Below are positions 1 to 6,370 of a stretch of 6,810 nucleotides of DNA, one piece after another. The stretch spans positions 1 to 6,810 of the forward strand of contig CACZFE010000092.1 in assembly GCA_902780365.1 (NCBI GenBank), given 5' to 3'. The position numbers were made by a program, and so were the translations under genes. This stretch comes from an uncultured Spirochaetales bacterium (GTDB lineage Bacteria > UBP6 > UBA1177). Below the pieces are notes generated by a model, which worked only from the letters and a program-made list of their open reading frames with translations, did not search any database and had not been told where the DNA came from. How positions within the stretch are numbered: position 1 is the first letter of the stretch; the number at the start of each line of letters is the position of its first letter.

Positions 1-59
1 ACGGCGACATCGATATCAACGGAAAAGTCGCCGACATGCTGAACATGGGGAAACATTGA
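1..59 (+). CDS. Possible 3' end of an unidentified plus-strand gene
   Basis: Reading the plus strand from base 3 gives GDIDINGKVADMLNMGKH followed by TGA at 57-59. The codons used (GGC, GAC, ATC, AAC, GGA, AAA, GTC, GCC) match those preferred in the large lipoprotein gene, which favours real coding. The gene would be convergent with the lipoprotein gene, its stop lying two bases from the lipoprotein stop. Only 18 residues are visible, so no function can be given; the GDIDINGKV stretch could be a beta-strand repeat or just a tail. The competing reading is a minus-strand gene starting at an ATG at 54-56 (MFPHVQHVGDFSVDIDVAV), downstream of the lipoprotein, but it has no convincing ribosome binding site. 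Confidence 0.4.
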   Translation, partial: GDIDINGKVADMLNMGKH

Positions 60-61
60 TT

Positions 62-610
62 TCATTCCAAAACGATCGTTTTGTGTTTTCCGCCGAAGCA
101 GCTTGCCGGCTGGCTCAGTTTGTTTCTGCATTTTTTGCAGTCTTTGTTGTCGTATTCATCATAATCGCCGGCTTCGTCATAAAACACGATCTCAGGGTCG
201 GAATGTCCGCACTGGACTGACGAGTCACCCTTTACCACAAATGACTTTCCACAGTTGTATGCGATTTTCAGATTTGTTTCGGAAGCAAAATTATGAGTCT
301 CAGCGGCACAGGAATGCACGACTTCCGAGCACACGCTGATCCCTGTGCAATCGAAAGTATGCGTATGACTTTCATTTCTGAAAAAAACAAAATCGCCTTT
401 CACGGTAAAATTGTCCGCATAATTTTTTGTCACGGATATCGGATAACTCAGAATCTCAGAACCGTCACAGGAAGACGGAAAATAAGCGTTTAAAGTCATG
501 GTATAATCACTTGCGGCAAGACATTCCGGTGCTTCAAAAGATGCATTCAGAGCCTTGTTTTTAAAAGTGAGAGATGCGGTGTCTGCGACCTCGTTTGAAG
601 AAAGCAGACA
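62..610 (-). other. Cysteine-rich C-terminal region of the lipoprotein
   Basis: The last 182 residues contain 11 cysteines (residues 1440, 1469, 1487, 1527, 1533, 1540, 1559, 1573, 1597, 1600 and 1610), against sparser cysteines elsewhere. The end carries DCKKCRN and a final Cys 10 residues later, then a short basic tail ending in KTIVLE. An odd number, with one CxxC pair, suggests disulfides plus either a free Cys or a metal site. I do not recognise the fold. As an exported protein it would meet oxidising conditions, so a disulfide-stapled terminal domain is the simplest reading. Confidence 0.6.
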
Positions 611-3600
611 ATATAGAAAAGCATTTGCAGAAGACTGCGTGAATTTTTTAACATAGTGTGAAGTATCTGAAAAAGTTATGTCTATTTTCATGTTTCTGAA
701 CTGGCCCGGATTTTCGACCTGCAAAACGGAAGAAAAGATATTGTTCAATGAAGAAAGCACTATCGGATAGCTTTTGCTGAAAACGAGCCTTTCCGAATTG
801 TCCTGAAGAACTCCGTTGAGATATCTGCCGTAAAGATAAAGCTCGACTTTTGAAATCTCGGCCATATTTCCTGAGTCAGCTGAAACTTTGACTTTAAACA
901 GCTCTCCCGAATGAATAAACTGCCCTTTCTGAGGTTCAAGGGAAAGATCCAAGTCAGACAGGTCGAAAAATTTGAATTCAGCGACATCCGTTCTCTGTGT
1001 TGAAGAAGATTTACTCTCCACCGAAACTGTGTAGTAGCCGCTTCCGGAGAGCATTGACGGCGTAATATCGCTGTTGTTCGAACACTCTGATGAAAAATTC
1101 GAATTTCCCTTTTTCCTTATCGTGCATTTATACTCGACACCGCTTTTTGTCTCCCACCAGATATAATTTTTCCACTTGCTCGTAAAAAATTTGTCCGTAA
1201 GATTTATTTTCAAAGGCTCGACATGGGTAAAATCCATCGATACCGCAAGAGAATGTTCGGAACGGTTTCCTATTTCATCATAAGCTGTAAGCGTAAAGTT
1301 GTTTATACCGTCAACACTTCCTTCCAGATCACAGTAGAACTTATTGCAGTTGTATGACTCGTCTGTTCCCTGGTTCGCTATATACTGGCAGCTTTTCACC
1401 CAACCGTTCTCAGCCGACTGTATAAACACCTGCATATTTTCAGGAGTTGAAAGATTATCTTCATAAGTAAGCAGCAGCTGAGGCTTTCTGGTACCTGCAA
1501 GCGTAACACCACCGCTGTTGCAGTTCGGGTAATTCACACAAAAATTGATAAAACTTGATGAGACACATTCAGTAAAAACAGATTTTTCCTTGTCGTATGA
1601 AACAAAACGCGGCGGCTTCTTGTCTATGAAAACAGATCCGGCAGAGTCGCTGAAATCTTTGTTTGCACAGTTTCCGGCCTCATCACAAACCGAAACAAAA
1701 CCACTGCATTCCACGACTTCATCGTTATCCGGCGTTGAAAGCAGATTGAAAAAATCAAGACTTTCATACGCAGGGACATATCCGCCGTTCTTCTCCTGCG
1801 ATAAAGTGCTGCCGGGAACAAAGCACAAAACCTTGGCAGCCCATTTAACAACATCTTTCTCCGGACTAATCAGAGAAACTGTAAAATAATTTTTGTTAGT
1901 AACACTGTTGTGCAAAAGAACTCTTCCGTCTGATTCGACCCTCACTATCGGGATCTCAGGCGGAGTAGTATCAAGGACAAAAGAACCGTAGAGAATGGAG
2001 CCGTTTCCGGCATGGTCAACTGCCGAAAGAGTGATTTTATAAAGCCCGTCTGCCGAACTGCCGGCAAAGCCTGCCGCAAGCAAAGCTTCAGCGAATCCAT
2101 TTGCAGAAAGCAGACATTCACCTATTGAACAACTCTTAGTTTCTTTCTCAAAAACAATAATTTCCTCTTCCTCCCATTTGGACAATGTCAATTTTATATC
2201 TTCGATCAGACTGTCAGATACGTTCCATGAAATTTCAACATCTTCAGCTTTTACCGTTCCTTCAGGAGAAGTCAGATTCAAAACAGGTTTTTTGTTGTCC
2301 AGAAACACCGGAAGTTCGCTTTCAGAAGTGTTATATGCTATATCCTGAGCCGAAATCGCAAACAAAAGCTGACGCTCCATCGGAATATTTTCATTTTCCG
2401 AATATTCGGCAAGCATCGTGAATTCGCTCGCATCTTCCGAGAAGCCGCTTCCTCCGATAGTTTGCGGCTCGATCCGCCTTGTCCTGAAAACAAAATCGGA
2501 ATCTTTGCTCTTCAAAGTCACGGAATTCAAATCGACAAAACTTCCTGATTCCGGGATCACCTTGAATTTAAGCAGAAAAGCCTTGGCAAAACGGGGCATC
2601 GCACCGTCTCCCGGATCATATTGTACTGCCTCACCTTTTATGTAGTTTCCGAGATCGCCCTCCAGTTCAGACACAGCCTCATCCTCCGTTTCAAAGAGGT
2701 CATAAAAACTTTGGATCTCTATTTTAGGACCGTTTGAATCAATCGGAACAGCAGCACTTTCGGCAGGGAAAAGAAACTGGTCTGAATTTGAAGAGATTTT
2801 TCCGACAATCGTGCCCAACTGCGTAAAAACAGTTTTGTTGAAAGAACTTGCAAGGAACCTTTTTAGTGAAAGAGCATAATAGTATCTGAAAAAGTTGGCG
2901 TCGAGTGCAGTTCTTTTCCCGTCGTCACCGAAAAAGAGCTGTATCTCTCCGTTTTTTCCGTCAAAAACAAGGTCTCTGTAATCTTCCTGCAAAAGCCGCA
3001 GTATATTGGAAACATCGTATATTCCGTGCTCAGAACCGATACCGGTTTCCATAAAATACGACAGATATTCAAGCCCGGCGAGAAGAACAAAATACTTGCT
3101 TCTGCTGTCGGCAGCATTCGTGTCCGAAGGTTCGTCGCTCCACTCAAAAGCATGGCTCAAATGCTCTGAAAGGTGCATTAAAACGAGGTTTTGCAGCTTT
3201 TCATCGTCAGAATTTTCCGAAATTCTGCGGCTCATAAAAATATAAGAACCGATCGTCGTAAGCGGCGTAACGACAACATCTTCGTCAGAAACCGGTGAGA
3301 ATACCGCTGACAGTGTTCCGCTGAAACGCTTTTCCGCACCAGTGTTTTCCGAAACAACAGGTTTGTAAGTACCGCCGGTTACCGTTACAAGGCAGATCTC
3401 ACCGAGTTTAACCTTTATTTCATCCAGGGAAGAAGAAACCGCGTCTTTTGCATTAGTGCCTATTGCATCGCCGCATGAAACCGAAACGCTGTCAAAATCT
3501 GAAAGAGGGCCGGTTATATAAGGTCTGACTTTTACTACGACCGTGTTTTTCGTGTAAAACGGAAATCTTGCCTTGTATTGTTTCTGGTTTACCGAAGCTT

Positions 3601-4927
3601 CACACTCAAGAAGATTCTTTCCGTCAGGCAGTTTCTCGGTATTGACAACAGTTTTGAACTGATAGTTTGTGCCGCTTGTGTTCACACTCTGAAAACCTTC
3701 AAAAAAACATGAAAGGTCGTCAATAACATACCTTTTGTGAGTCGCCTCGACTTTTATGTCGACGGAATTTCTCGCAGGACTATCCTCTGTTCCTGTCGGA
3801 TTGAGCGTTCCGTGTTCATAGAAAACCGCTGTGATTGAAGGAGCATCGTTGTTCACGATTATCTTTTTTTCGGCAGTTTGAACCGTTATACCGTTGCTTG
3901 CATCGCATTTGATCAGGATTTCGTGCTCTTCTTCACTTTCGCCAGGAATGAAACTTCCCTGAAAATAAGCAGGTTTTTCGTCCTTATCGGCCAATTTTTT
4001 ATCATCTGCCTCGCAGTTAAGCGAAACTATCATATTTTCAGGCTCCGCCTTTGCTTCAACCGCTACGGCACCGCTGAAATATTCGGCTTCTGCCCCTTTG
4101 TTTCCTTCAGGATAGACCGTGATATCTATAGAAATCCCGCTTTTCCCTGCATCTTCTCCGCCTAAAAAGGCAGCCTCGGAATTTCTTATTTTCTCACTCC
4201 ACTCTTTAAGTTCCGGAGCTGAAAATTTTTCGCTGACTTCGCTCAGGAAATCAGCCGCAAGCCCTTTCATAAAGGCCGCACTGACTAACGCGCTTCCGAA
4301 TTTTGCATAAGTCGAACCGTTTATAACGTTGTCGTCCGTCAGATCACCGGAAAGCATAGTCAGAAGATTTTCTGTTGAAAACTGCGTTTCAGGCAAAGTA
4401 TCATTGGCAACAGAAACATTTTCCGCGATTTTTGCGAAAGCCTGCTGCCATAAATAACGTTTCGTAGCATCAGTAAGCGAACTCTGAAGTTCAGGGAAAG
4501 CATCGCCGGAAATGCCGAGATAGCTGAACCATTCGCTCCGGGCCGCATCAGAGCGGTATTTTTCGATAAAGGTCGAAAGAAAATCGACAACTGCAGAGAC
4601 CTCTTTTTCTTCTGCGATCCTAAGACTTTTTTCCATACACCCGTTCCATGCCACAGCCTCTTCGGAAGATACCAGATCCACTGTTCCGCCGCACACCTTG
4701 ACTTTAAGATCTCCGATATTCTGAACTGCATCGAAACGGATCTCTCCTGTATCATCTGTTTTTCCGGAAAGAATAGCTGTTTCCCCGTTTAAAACCTCTA
4801 CAGAGGCGTTTTTCTGTATCGATCTGACAGTAAGATCGAATTCCAGGATCCCGTTTGAAGGCCTTTTCCCGTCACATGAAGCAAGAAATGAAAGTAAAAC
4901 AACGAAAAAATAAAGAATTTTTCTCAT
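62..4927 (-). CDS. Giant Ig-like, Cys-rich envelope lipoprotein (1621 aa)
   Basis: Seen: a type II signal peptide, MRKILYFFVVLLSFLASC, with lipobox LASC and acylated Cys18. The mature protein has about 1604 residues. Order of parts (numbered from this Met): a short beta region ending in a GGT motif (about 26-100); a helical segment (106-241); two Ig-like beta domains (about 264-464); a second GGT beta region (464-548, GGT at 518-520) leading through VTPLTTIG into a second helical segment (549-716); four or more tandem Ig-like domains (about 732-1240) marked by D-x-A-x-N motifs at 862, 971, 1082 and 1217 and FxxDxxxP-type linkers; further beta domains (1240-1440); and a tail with 11 cysteines (1440-1610) including a CKKC pair. 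The ATG at 4925-4927 is chosen because it follows GGGGGAAAG and begins the signal peptide; an in-frame TTG at 4937-4939 would lie inside that ribosome binding site. The start overlaps the barrel gene's stop (ATGA), so translation is probably coupled. Known: such modular lipoproteins are usually surface or periplasmic structural or adhesive proteins. Inferred: envelope-anchored scaffold or adhesin; no enzymatic motif seen. Asp at +2 after the lipid Cys would mean inner-membrane retention under E. coli rules. Confidence 0.95.
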   Translation of the reverse strand: MRKILYFFVVLLSFLASCDGKRPSNGILEFDLTVRSIQKNASVEVLNGETAILSGKTDDTGEIRFDAVQNIGDLKVKVCGGTVDLVSSEEAVAWNGCMEKSLRIAEEKEVSAVVDFLSTFIEKYRSDAARSEWFSYLGISGDAFPELQSSLTDATKRYLWQQAFAKIAENVSVANDTLPETQFSTENLLTMLSGDLTDDNVINGSTYAKFGSALVSAAFMKGLAADFLSEVSEKFSAPELKEWSEKIRNSEAAFLGGEDAGKSGISIDITVYPEGNKGAEAEYFSGAVAVEAKAEPENMIVSLNCEADDKKLADKDEKPAYFQGSFIPGESEEEHEILIKCDASNGITVQTAEKKIIVNNDAPSITAVFYEHGTLNPTGTEDSPARNSVDIKVEATHKRYVIDDLSCFFEGFQSVNTSGTNYQFKTVVNTEKLPDGKNLLECEASVNQKQYKARFPFYTKNTVVVKVRPYITGPLSDFDSVSVSCGDAIGTNAKDAVSSSLDEIKVKLGEICLVTVTGGTYKPVVSENTGAEKRFSGTLSAVFSPVSDEDVVVTPLTTIGSYIFMSRRISENSDDEKLQNLVLMHLSEHLSHAFEWSDEPSDTNAADSRSKYFVLLAGLEYLSYFMETGIGSEHGIYDVSNILRLLQEDYRDLVFDGKNGEIQLFFGDDGKRTALDANFFRYYYALSLKRFLASSFNKTVFTQLGTIVGKISSNSDQFLFPAESAAVPIDSNGPKIEIQSFYDLFETEDEAVSELEGDLGNYIKGEAVQYDPGDGAMPRFAKAFLLKFKVIPESGSFVDLNSVTLKSKDSDFVFRTRRIEPQTIGGSGFSEDASEFTMLAEYSENENIPMERQLLFAISAQDIAYNTSESELPVFLDNKKPVLNLTSPEGTVKAEDVEISWNVSDSLIEDIKLTLSKWEEEEIIVFEKETKSCSIGECLLSANGFAEALLAAGFAGSSADGLYKITLSAVDHAGNGSILYGSFVLDTTPPEIPIVRVESDGRVLLHNSVTNKNYFTVSLISPEKDVVKWAAKVLCFVPGSTLSQEKNGGYVPAYESLDFFNLLSTPDNDEVVECSGFVSVCDEAGNCANKDFSDSAGSVFIDKKPPRFVSYDKEKSVFTECVSSSFINFCVNYPNCNSGGVTLAGTRKPQLLLTYEDNLSTPENMQVFIQSAENGWVKSCQYIANQGTDESYNCNKFYCDLEGSVDGINNFTLTAYDEIGNRSEHSLAVSMDFTHVEPLKINLTDKFFTSKWKNYIWWETKSGVEYKCTIRKKGNSNFSSECSNNSDITPSMLSGSGYYTVSVESKSSSTQRTDVAEFKFFDLSDLDLSLEPQKGQFIHSGELFKVKVSADSGNMAEISKVELYLYGRYLNGVLQDNSERLVFSKSYPIVLSSLNNIFSSVLQVENPGQFRNMKIDITFSDTSHYVKKFTQSSANAFLYCLLSSNEVADTASLTFKNKALNASFEAPECLAASDYTMTLNAYFPSSCDGSEILSYPISVTKNYADNFTVKGDFVFFRNESHTHTFDCTGISVCSEVVHSCAAETHNFASETNLKIAYNCGKSFVVKGDSSVQCGHSDPEIVFYDEAGDYDEYDNKDCKKCRNKLSQPASCFGGKHKTIVLE
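68..83. other. Perfect 16-bp palindrome at the lipoprotein 3' end
   Basis: CAAAACGATCGTTTTG reads identically on both strands. It lies in the last coding bases of the lipoprotein gene (residues KTIVL), just before the stop at 62-64. As RNA it could form a 6-bp stem with a GATC loop, weak for an intrinsic terminator and without a clean T-run on either side. It may be an accident of codons, a protein-binding site, or part of a weak bidirectional terminator between convergent genes. Confidence 0.25.
1208..2734 (-). repeat. Tandem bacterial Ig-like domains of the lipoprotein
   Basis: Residues about 732-1240 hold a tandem series of Ig-like domains of roughly 110-135 residues. Each ends in a G-strand signature: ISAQDIAYN, LSAVDHAGNG, VSVCDEAGNC and LTAYDEIGNR, followed 10-20 residues later by PVFLDNKKP, FVLDTTPPEIP, VFIDKKPPRF and VSMDFTHVEP. 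The Asp-x-Ala/Ile-Gly-Asn turn followed by hydrophobic-Asp-x-x-x-Pro is characteristic of bacterial Ig-like repeats in surface proteins. The first copy lacks the Gly. The DNA itself is too diverged to count as a nucleotide repeat. Confidence 0.75.
2780..4852 (-). repeat. Diverged duplication of a GGT-plus-helical module within the lipoprotein
   Basis: This is a protein-level repeat, not a DNA repeat. Copy 1 covers residues about 26-241 (4205-4852) and copy 2 about 464-716 (2780-3538). Both have a beta segment ending in LKVKVCGGTVDLVSSE or CLVTVTGGTYKPVVSE, then a hydrophobic turn into helix (EVSAVVDFLSTFIEKY or DVVVTPLTTIGSYIFM). A helix-rich part follows with a matching core: TKRYLWQQAF...NLLTMLSGDLTDDNVINGS against RSKYFVLLAG...ILRLLQEDYRDLVFDGKNG. 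Two Ig-like domains separate the copies. From memory, the second copy's VTGGTY...TPLTT pattern recurs in other large bacterial lipoproteins, where it joins a beta domain to a helical domain. Its function is not known to me. Confidence 0.65.
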
Positions 4928-5550
4928 ACTTTCCCCCAATTATAGTAGTTCACAAAGAATGTAGCCCCGAAAAAGCCGAAGAAATCAAGCGAATTATCGC
5001 CCGGAGACCACTTGTAAAGAAGCTGTGCCGAAATGATTATCCATTCCCAGACACGGAACTGAAAATCTATTCCGGCAGCAACGACACCGTTTACTTCGGC
5101 ATAGTCTTCTTTTTTATAACTCGCCACATTCAGACCGTTTTCAGCGATAAATTCGATATCTGAAAATGTCTCGACCTTGAAACCACCGCCGGCAACAAGG
5201 TGCGGAGAAAAAAAAGTACCCGGAAAAACGTTGTATCTCGCAAGAGCTAAAACCTGAACACGCCAGTAGTCGAAGTACTCCTTTCCCCTGATTTCCTGAA
5301 ACTCCGCTTTTCTTGAAGTGTCACCTACCCTTGTGAAAGAGGACTGGAGACCGATATCGAAGTTGTCGCTGAGTCCGAAAAAAACGTTCATCCCAGCATT
5401 CCAGCTTGCATAGACGACAGTTTTTCTGTTGTCGGTTTTAAGCGAAAACGGAAAGAATCCGCCTCCACCGACATTTATCTGGAGCTCCCCTTCCTCGGCA
5501 AAAAGAGTTATAGAAAACATAATTAAAATCAGGGAAATTAATTTTTTCAT
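4924..5550 (-). CDS. Small outer-membrane beta-barrel protein (208 aa)
   Basis: Seen: a Sec signal peptide, MKKLISLILIMFSITLFA, with likely signal-peptidase I cleavage after Ala18 (LFA|EEGE). The mature part (about 190 residues) is a run of alternating polar/hydrophobic strands rich in Gly, Phe, Tyr and Trp, for example QINVGGGGFFPF (24-35), VVYASWNAGMNVFFG (45-59), YWRVQVLALARYNVF (95-109), FFSPHLVAGGGFKVE (113-127), WIIISAQLLYKWSPG (160-174) and FFGATFFVNYYNWG (193-206). Size and pattern suit an 8-stranded OmpA/OmpW-like barrel; I see no OmpA peptidoglycan-binding domain. It ends in GKV rather than a terminal Phe, although aromatics crowd the last strand. The ATG at 5548-5550 is chosen because it starts the signal peptide and follows a GGA core; an in-frame TTG 18 bases upstream would spoil the signal peptide. 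It begins one base after the upstream gene's TAG, and its own TGA overlaps the lipoprotein's ATG. Inferred: an outer-membrane partner of the giant lipoprotein; the specific role is unknown. Confidence 0.88.
   Translation of the reverse strand: MKKLISLILIMFSITLFAEEGELQINVGGGGFFPFSLKTDNRKTVVYASWNAGMNVFFGLSDNFDIGLQSSFTRVGDTSRKAEFQEIRGKEYFDYWRVQVLALARYNVFPGTFFSPHLVAGGGFKVETFSDIEFIAENGLNVASYKKEDYAEVNGVVAAGIDFQFRVWEWIIISAQLLYKWSPGDNSLDFFGFFGATFFVNYYNWGKV
4929..4937 (-). promoter_or_regulatory. G-rich ribosome binding site deciding the lipoprotein start
   Basis: The minus strand reads TTGGGGGAAAGTATG. The GGGGGA core ends 4 bases before the ATG at 4925-4927, inside the last codons of the barrel gene. 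It supports starting the lipoprotein at MRKIL. It also argues against the in-frame TTG at 4937-4939, which sits at the 5' edge of this site. With the ATGA overlap it points to translational coupling of the barrel and the lipoprotein. Confidence 0.6.
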
Positions 5551-5551
5551 A

Positions 5552-6370
5552 CTATTCCAGATAAACAAAAAAAGAGGTTCCGGCAGGCACTCTGTATTCC
5601 TGCCTCATTCTGTTGGACTCTTCCTGCTTAGCCAACTCTGCCGCAGCAGGATTCACCGTATTTGCAGCAGTCGTTCCGGCAGTGCTTCCGACACTTCCTG
5701 CAAGCCTTGTAACGACGGCTCCCGCAGTTTTCGTAAAACCCTGTTTGACTTCCGATTTTATATTCTCTCCTGAAATATCGGTCACCTCGGATTCTATTCC
5801 AGGGTCTTTACCGGAAACAGCAAAACCTTTTACAGAAAACTCTTCCGTACCGATCATGAGTTTCGAAAAAGAAAGCTGCGTCCGCTTGTTGACGAAGCTC
5901 TTTGCCACACCATAAAACTTAGCCCCTTTCGGGATCTCCCCGATTTCCTCAAGAACAGTGGCTACAACAGTTGACTGCGCTGTGGAACGAATGGAAAAAT
6001 CGAGTTTCACCTTCACTTTGACATCGTGCAGAGCAAAAAGATTTTCTTTTCCTCTGACCTCTTTCTTTCCTTTGATGACAACTCCGCCGCCTGCCCCTTC
6101 TCCGCCCGGGACGAAACGCCTTTTCCTGCCGGACTGCACGCTTCCTGAAGCCGCGGCATCACTGAGTTTTGCATAAGCTTCAAGAATCTCGCGATCCTTT
6201 TCCTCGTTTTTGTTCTTTTTCTTCGGCAAAGCCGCATCGGAAGGAGCTTTTGCGTGTTTTTCCTCCAATTCAGGAACATGATTTTTCTGAGATTTCGGAT
6301 TATTCATCGCCGATTTTATATCACCGACAACTCTTCCGCGCGCCAGTTCGCTGAAGTCGTTGAATTTCAC
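5552..6370 (-). CDS. VirB10/TrbI-like C-terminal domain protein, probably 5'-truncated (272 codons)
   Basis: Seen: a charged, Lys/Glu/Ala-rich segment (1-75), a basic Gly-rich linker (80-107, GGEGAGGGVVIKGKKEVRG) and a beta-rich domain (108-272). The domain runs KVKVKLDFSIRST, STVVATVLEEIGEIPKGAKF, then a strand pair around QLSFSKLMIGTEEFSVKGFA, DPGIESEV, an apolar Ala/Gly/Thr-rich stretch (208-248) and a final strand YRVPAGTSFFVYLE. Known: this order (value-enhancing strands, IPKGA/IPxGS turn, GxA strand, apolar insert, final V-x-x-GT-x-F-x-V strand) is that of VirB10/TrbI/TraM-type proteins of type IV secretion and conjugation; the insert corresponds to their outer-membrane antenna helices. 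Odd: from the GTG at 6368-6370 the protein has neither signal peptide nor membrane anchor, although such domains act in the periplasm. The frame stays open upstream to a stop at 6446-6448 and still looks coding, so the true start was probably lost. The GTG overlaps the hydrolase stop (GTGA) but lacks a good ribosome binding site. Family assignment is moderate; other periplasmic beta proteins are possible. Confidence 0.75.
   Translation of the reverse strand: MKFNDFSELARGRVVGDIKSAMNNPKSQKNHVPELEEKHAKAPSDAALPKKKNKNEEKDREILEAYAKLSDAAASGSVQSGRKRRFVPGGEGAGGGVVIKGKKEVRGKENLFALHDVKVKVKLDFSIRSTAQSTVVATVLEEIGEIPKGAKFYGVAKSFVNKRTQLSFSKLMIGTEEFSVKGFAVSGKDPGIESEVTDISGENIKSEVKQGFTKTAGAVVTRLAGSVGSTAGTTAANTVNPAAAELAKQEESNRMRQEYRVPAGTSFFVYLE

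Noticed and set aside
1545..1889. Plus-strand open frame of 114 codons
   Set aside because: It lies wholly inside the lipoprotein gene on the other strand, has no ribosome binding site or recognisable motif, and its composition is that of an antisense shadow.
4928..4939. Earlier TTG start for the lipoprotein, adding four residues
   Set aside because: The TTG overlaps the G-rich ribosome binding site, and the ATG at 4925-4927 gives a standard lipoprotein signal peptide.
4855..5163. Plus-strand open frame of 102 codons across the barrel/lipoprotein boundary
   Set aside because: It is antisense to two well-supported genes with signal peptides; the peptide has no recognisable features.
5551..5568. 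Earlier TTG start for the barrel, adding six residues
   Set aside because: It would sit within the upstream coding sequence and place Phe-Ile-Trp ahead of the Lys-Lys n-region; the ATG at 5548-5550 gives a normal signal peptide.
5429..5773. Plus-strand open frame of 114 codons
   Set aside because: Antisense to the start of the barrel gene and the end of the VirB10-like gene; Ser/Arg-rich sequence typical of a shadow frame.
6013..6279. Minus-strand open frame of 88 codons overlapping the VirB10-like gene
   Set aside because: Shifted frame of a Lys/Glu-rich coding segment; no start signals and no domain.
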